64,000 nt of DNA. It comes from Streptomyces olivochromogenes (GTDB lineage: Bacteria > Actinomycetota > Actinomycetes > Streptomycetales > Streptomycetaceae). The stretch is from positions 1-64,000 of the forward strand of contig NZ_JADDRL010000028.1 in assembly GCF_021538895.1 (NCBI RefSeq), read 5' to 3'. Shown here in pieces: positions 44,990 to 54,900 of this stretch; the first letter of the stretch is position 1, and each line of letters opens with the position of its first letter. The notes below the pieces were generated by a model. That model did not search any database. It worked only from the letters and a program-made list of their open reading frames with translations, and was not told the DNA's origin. The position numbers and the translations under genes were made by a program.

Positions 44990-45136
44990 TCAGTGCTCGG
45001 CCGGGTAGTCGTAGAACGCCAGCAGCACGTCCTCGTCGTCGACGACCTTCGCCACGGACTTGGGGAACTTCGCGCCATAATAAACAAAGACGGTTTCATC
45101 GCGTACAATTGGGACGTTGTACTTCGACAGTTTCAT
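44990..45136 (-). CDS. small 48-residue protein, function unknown
   Basis: An ATG at 45136 with GGAG 9 bases upstream opens a 48-codon frame (MKLSKYNVPIVRDETVF, VYYGAKFPKSVAKVVDDEDV, then a YDYPAEH end). Codons here are less G+C-rich than in most of the window, but the frame reads like protein. The MK-x-S-x-YNV start resembles the first residues of some radical-SAM peptide-modifying enzymes; it could be the truncated start of one or a complete small protein. It follows another small ORF on the same strand (45296-45499). Confidence 0.45.
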   Translation of the reverse strand: MKLSKYNVPIVRDETVFVYYGAKFPKSVAKVVDDEDVLLAFYDYPAEH

Positions 45137-45295
45137 CGATTTTCTCCACAGTAGGCTAGCAACGCTTCCATTTTGACTCAGGGCGGGCGCGCGAATCAGC
45201 CGCAGAGTAGGGAATTCTGATTCTGGGTGGGTCGACCCGTCGCCAATCTGAGCACGGGTCGGCCAACCGTGCAGATGTTTCCGCCGACACGTTTG

Positions 45296-45499
45296 TCAGG
45301 TAGGCATCTCGTCCATGAAGTTGTCGAGCTCGCATGACTGGTAGCCCTGATAGCCCTGGCATGTCGCTGGCTCCACGGCAACGTCAGCTGCCTGGAGTTC
45401 CTCCATCAGGTGCTTCACCGCGTTACGTGCACGGTCTGGGAGGCCTTGGGGGACAGTGATTCTCACCAGCAGCTTTTCATTTTCCTTTTCAGCTGTCAT
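45296..45499 (-). CDS. small 67-residue protein with Cys-containing tail
   Basis: The ATG at 45499 follows AAGGAAGG (10 bases away). The N-terminal about 42 residues are helical and charged (MTAEKENEKLLVRITVPQG, ARNAVKHLMEELQAADVAVE). The C-terminal about 22 residues carry two cysteines and tyrosines (TCQGYQGYQSCELDNFMDE). Leader-plus-short-tail architecture is what a ribosomally made, modified peptide precursor would show, but no modifying enzyme is intact nearby. An alternative is a simple small regulatory protein. Confidence 0.45.
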   Translation of the reverse strand: MTAEKENEKLLVRITVPQGLPDRARNAVKHLMEELQAADVAVEPATCQGYQGYQSCELDNFMDEMPT

Positions 45500-45785
45500 C
45501 CAAGACACCTTCCTTGGTTCGCTGGGCAGGCGCTCTGTTTAACGTCCGCTATTTCAACGTATGTGGATCTTTGGCTTGCCTCAAACAGCAATACGCCGTT
45601 CGGTCGATTTGCTACGAGCGAACGAGTGGTCATATATATCCCTGCTCATCCGAGGGGTCGGGCTACCCACGCGGTCGGCGTAGCGACTTTGGCCGGGAGT
45701 TTCAATGACCGAGTCAAGCCACTCCCGCCGGCTTGTCCCCTCGATGCGAACTACGGGCAGGTAGGTCGCTGAGGTCTCCTGAGCT

Positions 45786-45921
45786 GGTCACGAGGGTGCG
45801 CTGTGCCCGTTGCAGCTCGCACCTCGGGCATGTCTTCGAGGGGGAGGGGTACGGCACGCCGACGGACCAGCGGTACTGCATGAACAGTATCTCGCTGCGG
45901 CTGGCGTCGGACGAGGACTGA
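45786..45921 (+). pseudogene. MsrB (methionine-R-sulphoxide reductase), C-terminal remnant
   Basis: About 44 codons ending in TGA at 45921 match the end of MsrB: VRCARCSSHLGHVFEGEG with the second zinc-binding CxxC pair, and PTDQRYCMNSISLRLA with the catalytic cysteine. The N-terminal two thirds, including the first CxxC pair and substrate-binding tryptophans, are absent. It is a broken copy and the enzyme would not fold. Confidence 0.8.
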
Positions 45922-45939
45922 GCAAGCTTCCTCGGAGGG

Positions 45940-48741
45940 TCAGCATTCCACCCCGGCAAGAGCCAAGTGGCGCGCTAGATCCGTGCGGGAGCGGATATCG
46001 AGTTTTCGGTAGATCCGAGTCAGGTGGGCCTCGACCGTCTTGCGCGACAAGAAGAGAGCGGTTGCCGCCTCCATGTTGCTGAGGCCCTTGCCTATCGCGC
46101 GCGCCACCTGGAGTTCCTGCGCTGTCAGGAGTTCCACGTGCGCTGACCCTGGTGCTCCTTGCCCTGTGGCGGCCAGCTCTGCACAGGCTCTCGCCTGCCA
46201 TGAGGAGGCGCCGAGGACGCCGAAGGCCCGCCGAGCGGACATGAGCGGCTCTCGGGCGGCCGCGGGGCGACGCAGCCGGCGCAGCGCCGCTCCGGCCACC
46301 AGCCGGGTCCGCGCCAGTTCGAAGGGCATGTCACGGCGTGCGTGGTGCTGCTCCGCGACAGCCAGCCATTCCTCGGCTCCGTCGGCGGACTCGGCGAGCA
46401 TGGCGCGGCACCGCGCATGGGCTGCTGCGGGCCAGGCCAGCTCTGTTGCCGCCGCGCTCTCATCGAGCCAGGCGGTCAGTTCCGTTGCTCGCTGCCTGTT
46501 TCCTGCGCGGACCTGTGCCTCCGCGAGGTCCGGGACGAATGGCAGAAGGCCGGGGTTGGTCAGGCCCATCTCTTCGGCCAGTGTGAACGCCCGTTCCAGC
46601 CGGGCTTGACAGGAACGGAGGTCCCCCACGGCCAGCGCTGCCGATCCGAGGGCCGCCTCTGCGAAGACGTCGAGGCCTCGGACATCGCGACCACAGCGCT
46701 GCTCGTACTGCGCGATGCGCTCCTCGGAAGCCGTCCGGTCTCCGCGCAGTCCGTCCAGACGGGCCAGCAGGGTCAGCACATAGCCGGTCGTGGCCGCATG
46801 CCCCAGTTTCCTTGACCAGCGCAGCGCTTCGTTGCCGTCGGCGCGGGCCGCGGTCCAGTTTCGCCACGACTCCATGGCGCAGCGGTTCACCAGAGCGGGC
46901 GCCAGCAGGGACGGGACGTCGTCGCGCCTGGCGCAGTCGATCACGGTGTCGAGCACCTCACGGGCCGCGTCGTCCTCGTCCACCCAGGACAGCCCCATCC
47001 CGATCTGCGTCGCCCAGAACCCTGCTTCCAAAGTCCATCTCTCGCGCACCTGAACCGTACGCTGCGCGGGCAACAGAAGGGCGCGGGCCTCGGGAACCTG
47101 CCCCGTCAGCGCCCGGGTCATTCCGTTGACCGCGGCGGCGAGGAGCTGTAGCTCTGCAGCCGGCTCGGCCAGGTCGGCGCAGCGCGCGGCGGCAGCGGTC
47201 GCCGACGTGATCCGCCCGTCCATCAACGCCGGCACGGCGGCTGCTCCGTAGAGTGCGCAGGCCCGCGCCCGATCAACGGATTCGACTGCTCGTGCCGCAG
47301 TGGTCAGCAGCTGGTGCGCACGGCCCGGCATCCCCAGCCATCCGCATGCCTGTCCCCGGAGAAGCTCGATGTCGGCGGTGAGCCGGGGGTCGGCGCTCCA
47401 ACGCAGCGCCTGGTCGCACCAATGGGCTGCGTCGCTGGTGTCACCACTGTGGAAGGCGTCCGTGGCCGCGCGCAGCAACCGCACTGCCTTGTCTGGCTCG
47501 TCCGGCGACAGTTCCGCGGCTCGATGCCACGCCCGGGCCGCCATCCCGAGGGCGCCGCGCTGTTCCTCCCGGCAGGCCGTGGCGGCGAGGGCTACGGCCA
47601 GGGAAGCGTCCGGTCCAGCCGTGGCTGCTGCCAGGTACCAGGTGTGCAACTCGCCCGAGGAGGTCTTGGCCCAGGCCTGGTACGCGCGCAGACGCTCGGA
47701 GGTTGGGCAGCGCCCCAGGAGCAGCGGTCGCAGCACCGGGTGCCCAAGCTCATAGGTCCCTGCCACAGCCCGTACCAGACCCACTTCCTCTGCGGCATCG
47801 AGCGCGCCCAGGAACAGCCCGGCCATGTCCAGCACACGTTCCAGCGCCGCGACGTCGGCTGAAACGCTGGTTGCCAGATACAGCAGGGCTTCCCGAGTCT
47901 CACCGGGAACGCTGTTCATGAGCCGCTGCCAGGCCCGCTCCACCCGTGCCCCTGGTATTTGCCAGGCCTCGTCCCACGGCGGGGTGCCCGACTCGAGGAC
48001 CCGGCTCAGCACTGCCGCGTACTCCACCAGAACGAGGGGGTTCCCCCTGCTCAGAGCGACGATGCGGTCTGCCGGGAAAGCGAATGGATCCAGTTCGCGG
48101 CTGCTCAGCACTTCCCTGCTCGCATCCTCATCCAGCGCCTCCAGCGCCAGGTGCGGTACGCCCTCCCAGCCGTCCTGGCGCCCCGGTCCGGTTCCCGTCG
48201 CCATCACCAGCACGACCCGTTCGGCAGCCACTCGGCGCGCCACGAACTGCAGGACGCGGCGCGAGGCAGGATCCACCCAATGCAGGTCGTCGACCAGGAC
48301 CACGACCGGCTCGACCTTCCCGGCGGTGGACAGCACACACAGCGCACCCGCACACGCGGCGTACGGATCGGGGTCATCGGCGTCCGACAGGGCGAAGCAC
48401 CCTTCGAGCGCCCTGAGCTGTCGTGGCGGCAGCTGTGCGAAGTGCGGGCGGAGCGGCAGCAGAAGGTCGGCGAGCACCGCGTAGGGAAGCAGAGTTTCCG
48501 ACTCGGCGCCGCGGGATCGGAGCACGCGGATGCCGTCGCGTCGTGTGGCGTAGTCAAGCATCGTGCTCTTCCCGATGCCCGGTTCCCCGTACAGCAGCAG
48601 GGCCGCACCGCCATCCATTGCGGATTCGAGCAATCCGTCAAGGAGCCGGCACTCCCGCTGCCGTCCGGTTGGCACGTTCTGACAGGTCCCGGCTCCGGCC
48701 GGGGGCGCATCTGCGTCCCTCTGTGGCACCGGATGGCTCAT
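45940..48741 (-). CDS. LAL-type LuxR family regulator with AAA ATPase domain
   Basis: A 933-residue regulator from the ATG at 48741 with GGGGGAG before it (the open frame runs further upstream but reads as shadow). N-terminal ATPase domain: Walker A GEPGIGKST at residues 52-60 and a hydrophobic Walker B-like VVVLVDDLHWVDPASRR. A long helical, TPR-like middle follows. The C-terminal LuxR helix-turn-helix is LTAQELQVARAIGKGLSNME, ATALFLSRKTVEAHLTRIYR, KLDIRSRTDLARHL. LAL proteins bind a ligand and ATP and usually activate adjacent operons. It is divergent from the Tc toxin operon, its most likely target. Confidence 0.92.
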   Translation of the reverse strand: MSHPVPQRDADAPPAGAGTCQNVPTGRQRECRLLDGLLESAMDGGAALLLYGEPGIGKSTMLDYATRRDGIRVLRSRGAESETLLPYAVLADLLLPLRPHFAQLPPRQLRALEGCFALSDADDPDPYAACAGALCVLSTAGKVEPVVVLVDDLHWVDPASRRVLQFVARRVAAERVVLVMATGTGPGRQDGWEGVPHLALEALDEDASREVLSSRELDPFAFPADRIVALSRGNPLVLVEYAAVLSRVLESGTPPWDEAWQIPGARVERAWQRLMNSVPGETREALLYLATSVSADVAALERVLDMAGLFLGALDAAEEVGLVRAVAGTYELGHPVLRPLLLGRCPTSERLRAYQAWAKTSSGELHTWYLAAATAGPDASLAVALAATACREEQRGALGMAARAWHRAAELSPDEPDKAVRLLRAATDAFHSGDTSDAAHWCDQALRWSADPRLTADIELLRGQACGWLGMPGRAHQLLTTAARAVESVDRARACALYGAAAVPALMDGRITSATAAAARCADLAEPAAELQLLAAAVNGMTRALTGQVPEARALLLPAQRTVQVRERWTLEAGFWATQIGMGLSWVDEDDAAREVLDTVIDCARRDDVPSLLAPALVNRCAMESWRNWTAARADGNEALRWSRKLGHAATTGYVLTLLARLDGLRGDRTASEERIAQYEQRCGRDVRGLDVFAEAALGSAALAVGDLRSCQARLERAFTLAEEMGLTNPGLLPFVPDLAEAQVRAGNRQRATELTAWLDESAAATELAWPAAAHARCRAMLAESADGAEEWLAVAEQHHARRDMPFELARTRLVAGAALRRLRRPAAAREPLMSARRAFGVLGASSWQARACAELAATGQGAPGSAHVELLTAQELQVARAIGKGLSNMEAATALFLSRKTVEAHLTRIYRKLDIRSRTDLARHLALAGVEC

Positions 48742-48981
48742 AGCTCCCCCCGACTTCGCGTCCCGGCGCCCACGAGCACCGCCCCATGACCAGAGTGCCC
48801 GTACCAGCGCGTGCGCGCCGCCGGTGTAGGGACTTCCCGTGTAGCGCTGCTGCACGGAAAGGAGTTGGGTGTGCCGCGAACGGCGTACAGGAGGTGACGC
48901 CTTGACGGCAGCCGACGAACCGCGCCGGGGCAGAGAAGCACGCAACGTGTGCCACTGCCCTTCGGGAGAAGGGAACCAGCC
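48742..48981. promoter_or_regulatory. divergent promoter region of regulator and Tc toxin operon
   Basis: This 240-base gap separates the LAL regulator (leftward) from the toxin genes (rightward) and must contain both promoters. It holds an 8-codon ORF (GTG 48871 to TGA 48897, VPRTAYRR) with AAAGGAG 6 bases upstream, a possible leader peptide. I see no clear inverted repeat that would mark the regulator's site. Confidence 0.5.
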
Positions 48982-51900
48982 ATGGCCGAGGCCGTGCATG
49001 AGGGGGCGCCCGAAGCCGCCCGGCACGACGATGCTCTCGCGCTTCCCGCGGTCTGTCTGCCGCGGGGCGGCGGTGCGATCCGCGGCATCGACGAGACCTT
49101 CACCACGATGCCCGCCACCGGCACCGGCGCGCTGACGATCCCGCTCGCCCTCAGTCCCGGCCGGCCCGGAGCCACCCCGCAGCTGGCTCTCACCTACAGC
49201 TCCGGTACGGGCAACGGACGGTGGGGCATCGGATGGGACCTCTCCCTCGCCTCCGTCACCCGACGGACCGATCGGGGGCTGCCCCGGTACCGGGACGTCG
49301 CCCCGGACTCCGACGATCACCTCTTCCTCGGGCAGGAACTCGTCCCCGAACTGCGGGCGACCGGCGGCGTCTGGCGGCACCCGGCGACCGACCGCGACGG
49401 CTGGCGCATCGAGCGCTACCGCCCCCGCGTCGAGGCGGCGTTCACCCGTATCGAGCGCTGGACCGAGATCGCGACCGGGGTCGCCCACTGGCGCACCGTC
49501 AGCCGCGACAACGTCACCACGCTCTACGGCACGAGCAGCGAGAACCGGATCGCCGACCCCGACGACGCCCGCCGAGTCTTCACCTGGCTGGCCTGCGAGA
49601 GCCACGACGACAAGGGCAACGCCGTCCTGTACCGGTACACCGCCGAGGACGCGGCCGACGTGGACCTGCGCCAGACCCACGAGTACGGGTCGCGCCCGCG
49701 CGCGACCCAACGGCACATCAAGCGAATCCTGTACGGCAACCGGGCACCGTACGTACCGGGGGAGCGGCTGACCGACCGTGCGGACTGGATGTTCGAGGCG
49801 GTCTTCGACTACGGAGAGCACCTCGGCGAAGCACCGTCACCGCAGCCGGCGCACGGACGGACCTGGGCCTGCCGCCGGGATCCGTTCTCGACGTACCGTG
49901 CCGGGTTCGAGATACGCAGCTACCGCCTCTGCCAACGGGTCCTGATGTTCCACCACTTCCCCCAGGCCGCCGGTGTCGGTCGCGACTGCCTGGTCCGCTC
50001 CATGGACTTCACCTACCGTGGGGACCCGGTCCGGGGCGAGCCGCGCGGGTCACTCCTCGCCTCGGTCACCGTTCACGGCTACACCAGGCATTCCGGCGGC
50101 TACCAGAAGAAGTCCCTGCCGCCGCTCGACCTCACCTACAGTACGGCCGAGGTGAGCGACGAACTGCGCACCCTGGATCCCCGCAGCGCTGCCCAGCTGC
50201 CGGCCGGTGCGACGCAGTGGGCCGACCTCCAGGGCGAGGGGCTGGCCGGCGCGCTGGTCGAGGTGCCGGACGGCTGGCTGTACAAGGCCAACCTCGGTCC
50301 GCTGAGCGCCGACGGCGCCGCCCGCCTGGGACCGGCGATGCCGGTGGCTACGCGTCCGACGACCGGCCGCCACGGGCGACTTGCCGACCTCGCGGGCGAC
50401 GGGCGCCCCCAACTCATGGACTTCACGCGCCCCGTCGCCGGGTTCCACACCCGCACCCAGCCGGGCGGCTGGTCGCCCTTCACCCCCTTCCGCTCGTTGC
50501 CGGACATCGACTGGGCCGACCCGAACCTGCGGCTGCTCGACATCACCGGAGACGGCCGGCCCGACGCCCTGCTGACCGATGACGAGGCGCTGACGTACTA
50601 CCCGTCACTGGGCGAGGAGGGCTTCGGACCGCCGCTGCGCATCCCGTGGGAGCGCGACGAACGGGCGGGCCCGCGGCTGCTGTTCGACGACGGCACGCAG
50701 ACCGTCTTCACGGCCGACATGTGCGGCGACGGCCTCGCGGCTCTGGTGCGCATCCGAAACGGCGAGATCTGCTACTGGCCGTGTGTCGGAGGCCGGTTCG
50801 GCGCGAAGGTCACCATGGACGACGCTCCGTGGTTCGACACGGCCGAGCGGTTCGACCCCCGGCGCATCCGGCTCCTCGACACCGACGGCAACGGCTGCGC
50901 CGACATCTGCTACCTGGGCCCCGACTCGGTCCGCCTCTGGCTCAACCAGTGCGGCAACCGCTGGGACCCGCCGCGCAGCCTCACCGCACTGCCCCGTGGT
51001 ACAGGCTCCGCCGACGTCACCGTCACCGACCTGCTCGGCAACGGCACCGCCTGCCTCGTCCTGACCCCGACCGGCCCGGACGGCGGCCGCGCCGAGGTGC
51101 GCTACCTCGACCTCATGGGCGGGACGAAACCCCATCTGCTGACGGAGATTCGCAACAACCTCGGCGCGGAGACCCTCATCACCTACGCCCCGTCGACGAG
51201 GTATTACCTCGCGGACCGGGCCGCGGGCACCCCCTGGGTCACCCGGCTGCCGTTCCCCGTCCACGTCGTCGCCTCGGTCCGCACCCGCGACCGGATCGCC
51301 GACAGCCTCTTCACCACGCGCTACTCGTACCACCACGGGCACTACGAGGACCGCGAGTTCCGCGGCTTCGGCCGCGTGGACCAGCTGGACACCGAGGAGT
51401 ACGACGTCCTGCGCGGCAGCGGCCCGCCGCCCGCCAACGTCGACGCCGCCTCGCACGTCCCGCCCGTCCTGACCCGCACCTGGTACCACACCGGCGCCTT
51501 GACCTGGGGTGGCCGCATCTCCCGCCAGTACGAGAGCGAGTACCACCGCGAACCGGGCCTGCCCGCCGGGGACCTGCTGCTGCCGGACACCGTGCTGCCG
51601 CGGCCGGCCATGTCACCGGCCGACGAGCGCGAGGCCCGACGCGCGCTGAAGGGGTCGGTGCTCCGCCAGGAGATCTACGCTCTCGACTCCGCCGGCGGTG
51701 TGCCGTACCCCGGAACCGGTGTGCCGTACACGGTCTCCGAGCGCAACCACACCATCGAGCAGTGGCAGCCGGTGGCCGCGGGCAACCGGCACGCCGTGAC
51801 CTCGGTGCACGCGCGCGAGACGGTCGACTTCCACTACGAGCGCACCACGGACCCCAGGGTCAGTCACACTCTGACGCTGAAGACGGACGCCTACGGCAAC

Positions 51901-54900
51901 GTGCTTGCCGCCGCCGCGATCGCCTACGGCCGGCGCGGCGACGACCCGGACCTGCCGGCCGAGGACCAGGCACGGCAGCGGCACACCCACGTCACCTGCA
52001 CGGAGACCGACCACACCCGGCCGGTCGAGGAGGCGGACGCCTACCGTGCCCCGATGCCGTGCGACGCCCGCACCTACGAGCTGTACGGCCTGAGCTCGCC
52101 CGCTCCGCGCCACCGGCTGCTGTCGTTCGCCGCCGTCGAGGCCGCGTGTGCCGCCGCCGCGGCCGCGCCCGAAGTGCCGTACGAGGACGACCTGGGCACC
52201 GGTGTGCCCGCCGGAGCGGTGCGACGGCGGCGGATCGAGCACGTCCGGACCCTGTTTCGGCGCGAGGACCTGGACGACGGCCAAGGGGCGCTCCCGCTCG
52301 GCCGGACGGGGCCGCGCGCGCTGCCGCACACCACCTTGAAGCTGGCCCTCACCCCCGGCCTCCTCACCCGGGCGTACCAGCGCGACGGCCAGGACCTGCT
52401 GCCGGCCCCGGACCGCGCCGCGATGCTCGGTACCGAGGGTGGTTACCGGGACGAGGCGGGCGGCTGGTGGCTGCCGTCGGGCCGGGTCTTCTACTCGGAG
52501 GACCCTCTGGACACACCCGCCGTCGAACTGGCGGCCGCACAGGGCGGGTTCTTCCTGCCGACCCGCTTCCGCGACCCGTTCGGACACGACAGCCTCGTGG
52601 CGTACGACGACGAGGCACTGCTGGTCCGCCGGACCCGGGACCCGGTGGGGAACGTCGTCACGGCCGACAACGACTACCGGGTCCTCAAGCCCCGCCTGGT
52701 CACCGACGCCAACGGCAACCGCACCGAGGCCGTCTTCGACAGCCTGGGCCTCGTGGCCGCAACCGCGGTCATGAGCGAGGCGACCGAGTCGCTCGGTGAC
52801 TCGACGGCCGGGCTCACCGCGGACCCGACCGACGGCCAGGTCGCGGACTACCTGCGCGACCCGCTCGCCGACCCGCACACGCTGCTCGCCGGGGCCACCA
52901 CCCGCCTGGTGTACGACCTGTTCGCCTACCACCGCACCCGCGCATCAGCCCGCCCCGCCCCGCCGGTAGTGGCGACCCTGAGCCGCGAGACCCACGCGTC
53001 CGCACTGGGCGCCGGAGAGAAGACCGCCGTCCAGCACCGGCTGATCTACGGCGACGGCTTCGGCCGCGAGATCCAGACCAAGGTATGCGCGGAGCCCGAC
53101 GCGGCGGGGGCACCGCAGTGGGTGGGCTCCGGCTGGACCGTCTTCAACAACAAGGGCAATCCGGTACGCCGCTTCGAACCCTTCTTCAGCCCGCGGCCCG
53201 GCTTCGAGTACGAGAAGACCGTCGGTGTCAGCGCGATCCTGCTCTACGACCCGTTGCAGCGCGTCGTCGCCACCGTGCACCCGGACCACACCTACGACAA
53301 GGTCGTCTTCGACGCCTGGCAGCAGACGACGTGGGACGTCAACGACACCGTGCTGCGCGCGGACCCCGTCTCCGACCCCGACGTGGGCGCACTGATCGCC
53401 CGGCTGCCGCGAGACGACGTACTGCCGACCTGGTACACGAGCCGCGCGGACGGCAGTCTCGGTCCCCGTGAGCAGGCCGCGGCCGTGAAGGCGTCGGCCC
53501 ACGACGGCACCCCCTCCCGCACGGACCTCGACGCGCTCGGCCGGGTCTTCCGCACCGTGACCCTCTCCGCGAAGAACACCGTGCACATCGCGCGGCAGCG
53601 CCTCGGCATCGAGGGGAACGTGCGCGAAGTGCGGGACGCGCGGGGTCGGTTGGTCATGCTCTACGACTACGACCTGCTGGGCCGCCGGATCCGTACGGCG
53701 AGCATGGAGGCGGGGACGCGGTGGATGCTGCCGGACGCGACGGATCGGCAACTGTACGGCTGGGACAGCCGGGGCCACCGGATGCGTACGGTCCACGACG
53801 CGGCACGGCGGCCGGTGGAGGTGTGGCTGCGGGACGCGTCCGGGGCGGACGTGCTCACTGACCGGACGGTCTACGGAGAAGGGCAGGGCGCGGGGGCGAA
53901 CCTGCGGGGCAAGCCGTACCGGATCCATGATCAGGCAGGGGTCACGACCTTCACCGACTACGACTTCAAGGGCAACCTCGTGGCGTCCCGCCGCGCCCTG
54001 GCCACGGCCTACCGCACCCTCCCGGACTGGTCGGCGAATCCGCCCCTGGAACCGGAGTTCGCCCCGGCGACCACGGCGTATGACGCGCTGAACCGCCCCG
54101 TCGCCGTGACGACGCCGGACGGCAGCACGACCGTGCCCGGCTACAACGAGGCGGGTCTGCTGGAGACCGTGTCCGTGTCGGTGCGCGGTGCGGCACCTGG
54201 GACCCTGGTGACGGACGTCGACTACAACGCCAGGGGGCAGCGCACCCGGGTCGAGTACGGCAACGGGGCGGCCACGGAGTACAGGTACGACGAGCGGACC
54301 TTCCGCCTGCGGCGACTGCACACGCTGCGCGGCGGCACGGCTTATCAGGACCTGTTGTACACCTACGACCCAGCCGGGAACATCACCGCTGTCCGGGACG
54401 ACGCGCAGCAGACGGAGTTCTTCCGCAACGTCCGCGTGGAGCCGGAGGCAGGGTTCACGTACGACGCGCTCTACCGCCTGACGGAGGCCACCGGCCGCGA
54501 GGACCTGAGCCTCCTCACGGCCGGCGCGGTCGCCCCGCTGACGGACCACCCCGGCGACCGCAACCTGCTGGGCCGCTACACCGAGTCCTACGTCTACGAC
54601 CTCGCGGGCAACCTCGACCGGCTCACCCATGTCGGCAGCGACCCGGCCCACCCCGGATGGGTCCGGCTCTTCGGTCACGAGGAGCCGAGCGCCCTCGACG
54701 CGGCGGAGCACAGCAACCGCCTGTCCTGGACCCGCTTCGAGAGCTCGACGGCGAAGGAGCCGTACACGTACGACGCCCACGGCAACACCACGACCATGCC
54801 GCACCTGCCGGTGATGACCTGGGACCACCGCGACCAACTCCATTCCACGGCCTCGACGGTGACCGCGCCGGACGCGACCCCCACCACCACGTACTACGTG

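Noticed and set aside
44698..45159. Plus-strand 153-codon ORF
   Set aside because: It has no ribosome binding site and shadow-type composition, and it overlaps the better supported small minus-strand ORF.
45940..49821. 1293-residue version of the LAL regulator
   Set aside because: The upstream part is antisense to the TcB start; the start at 48741 has a good ribosome binding site and gives normal family length.
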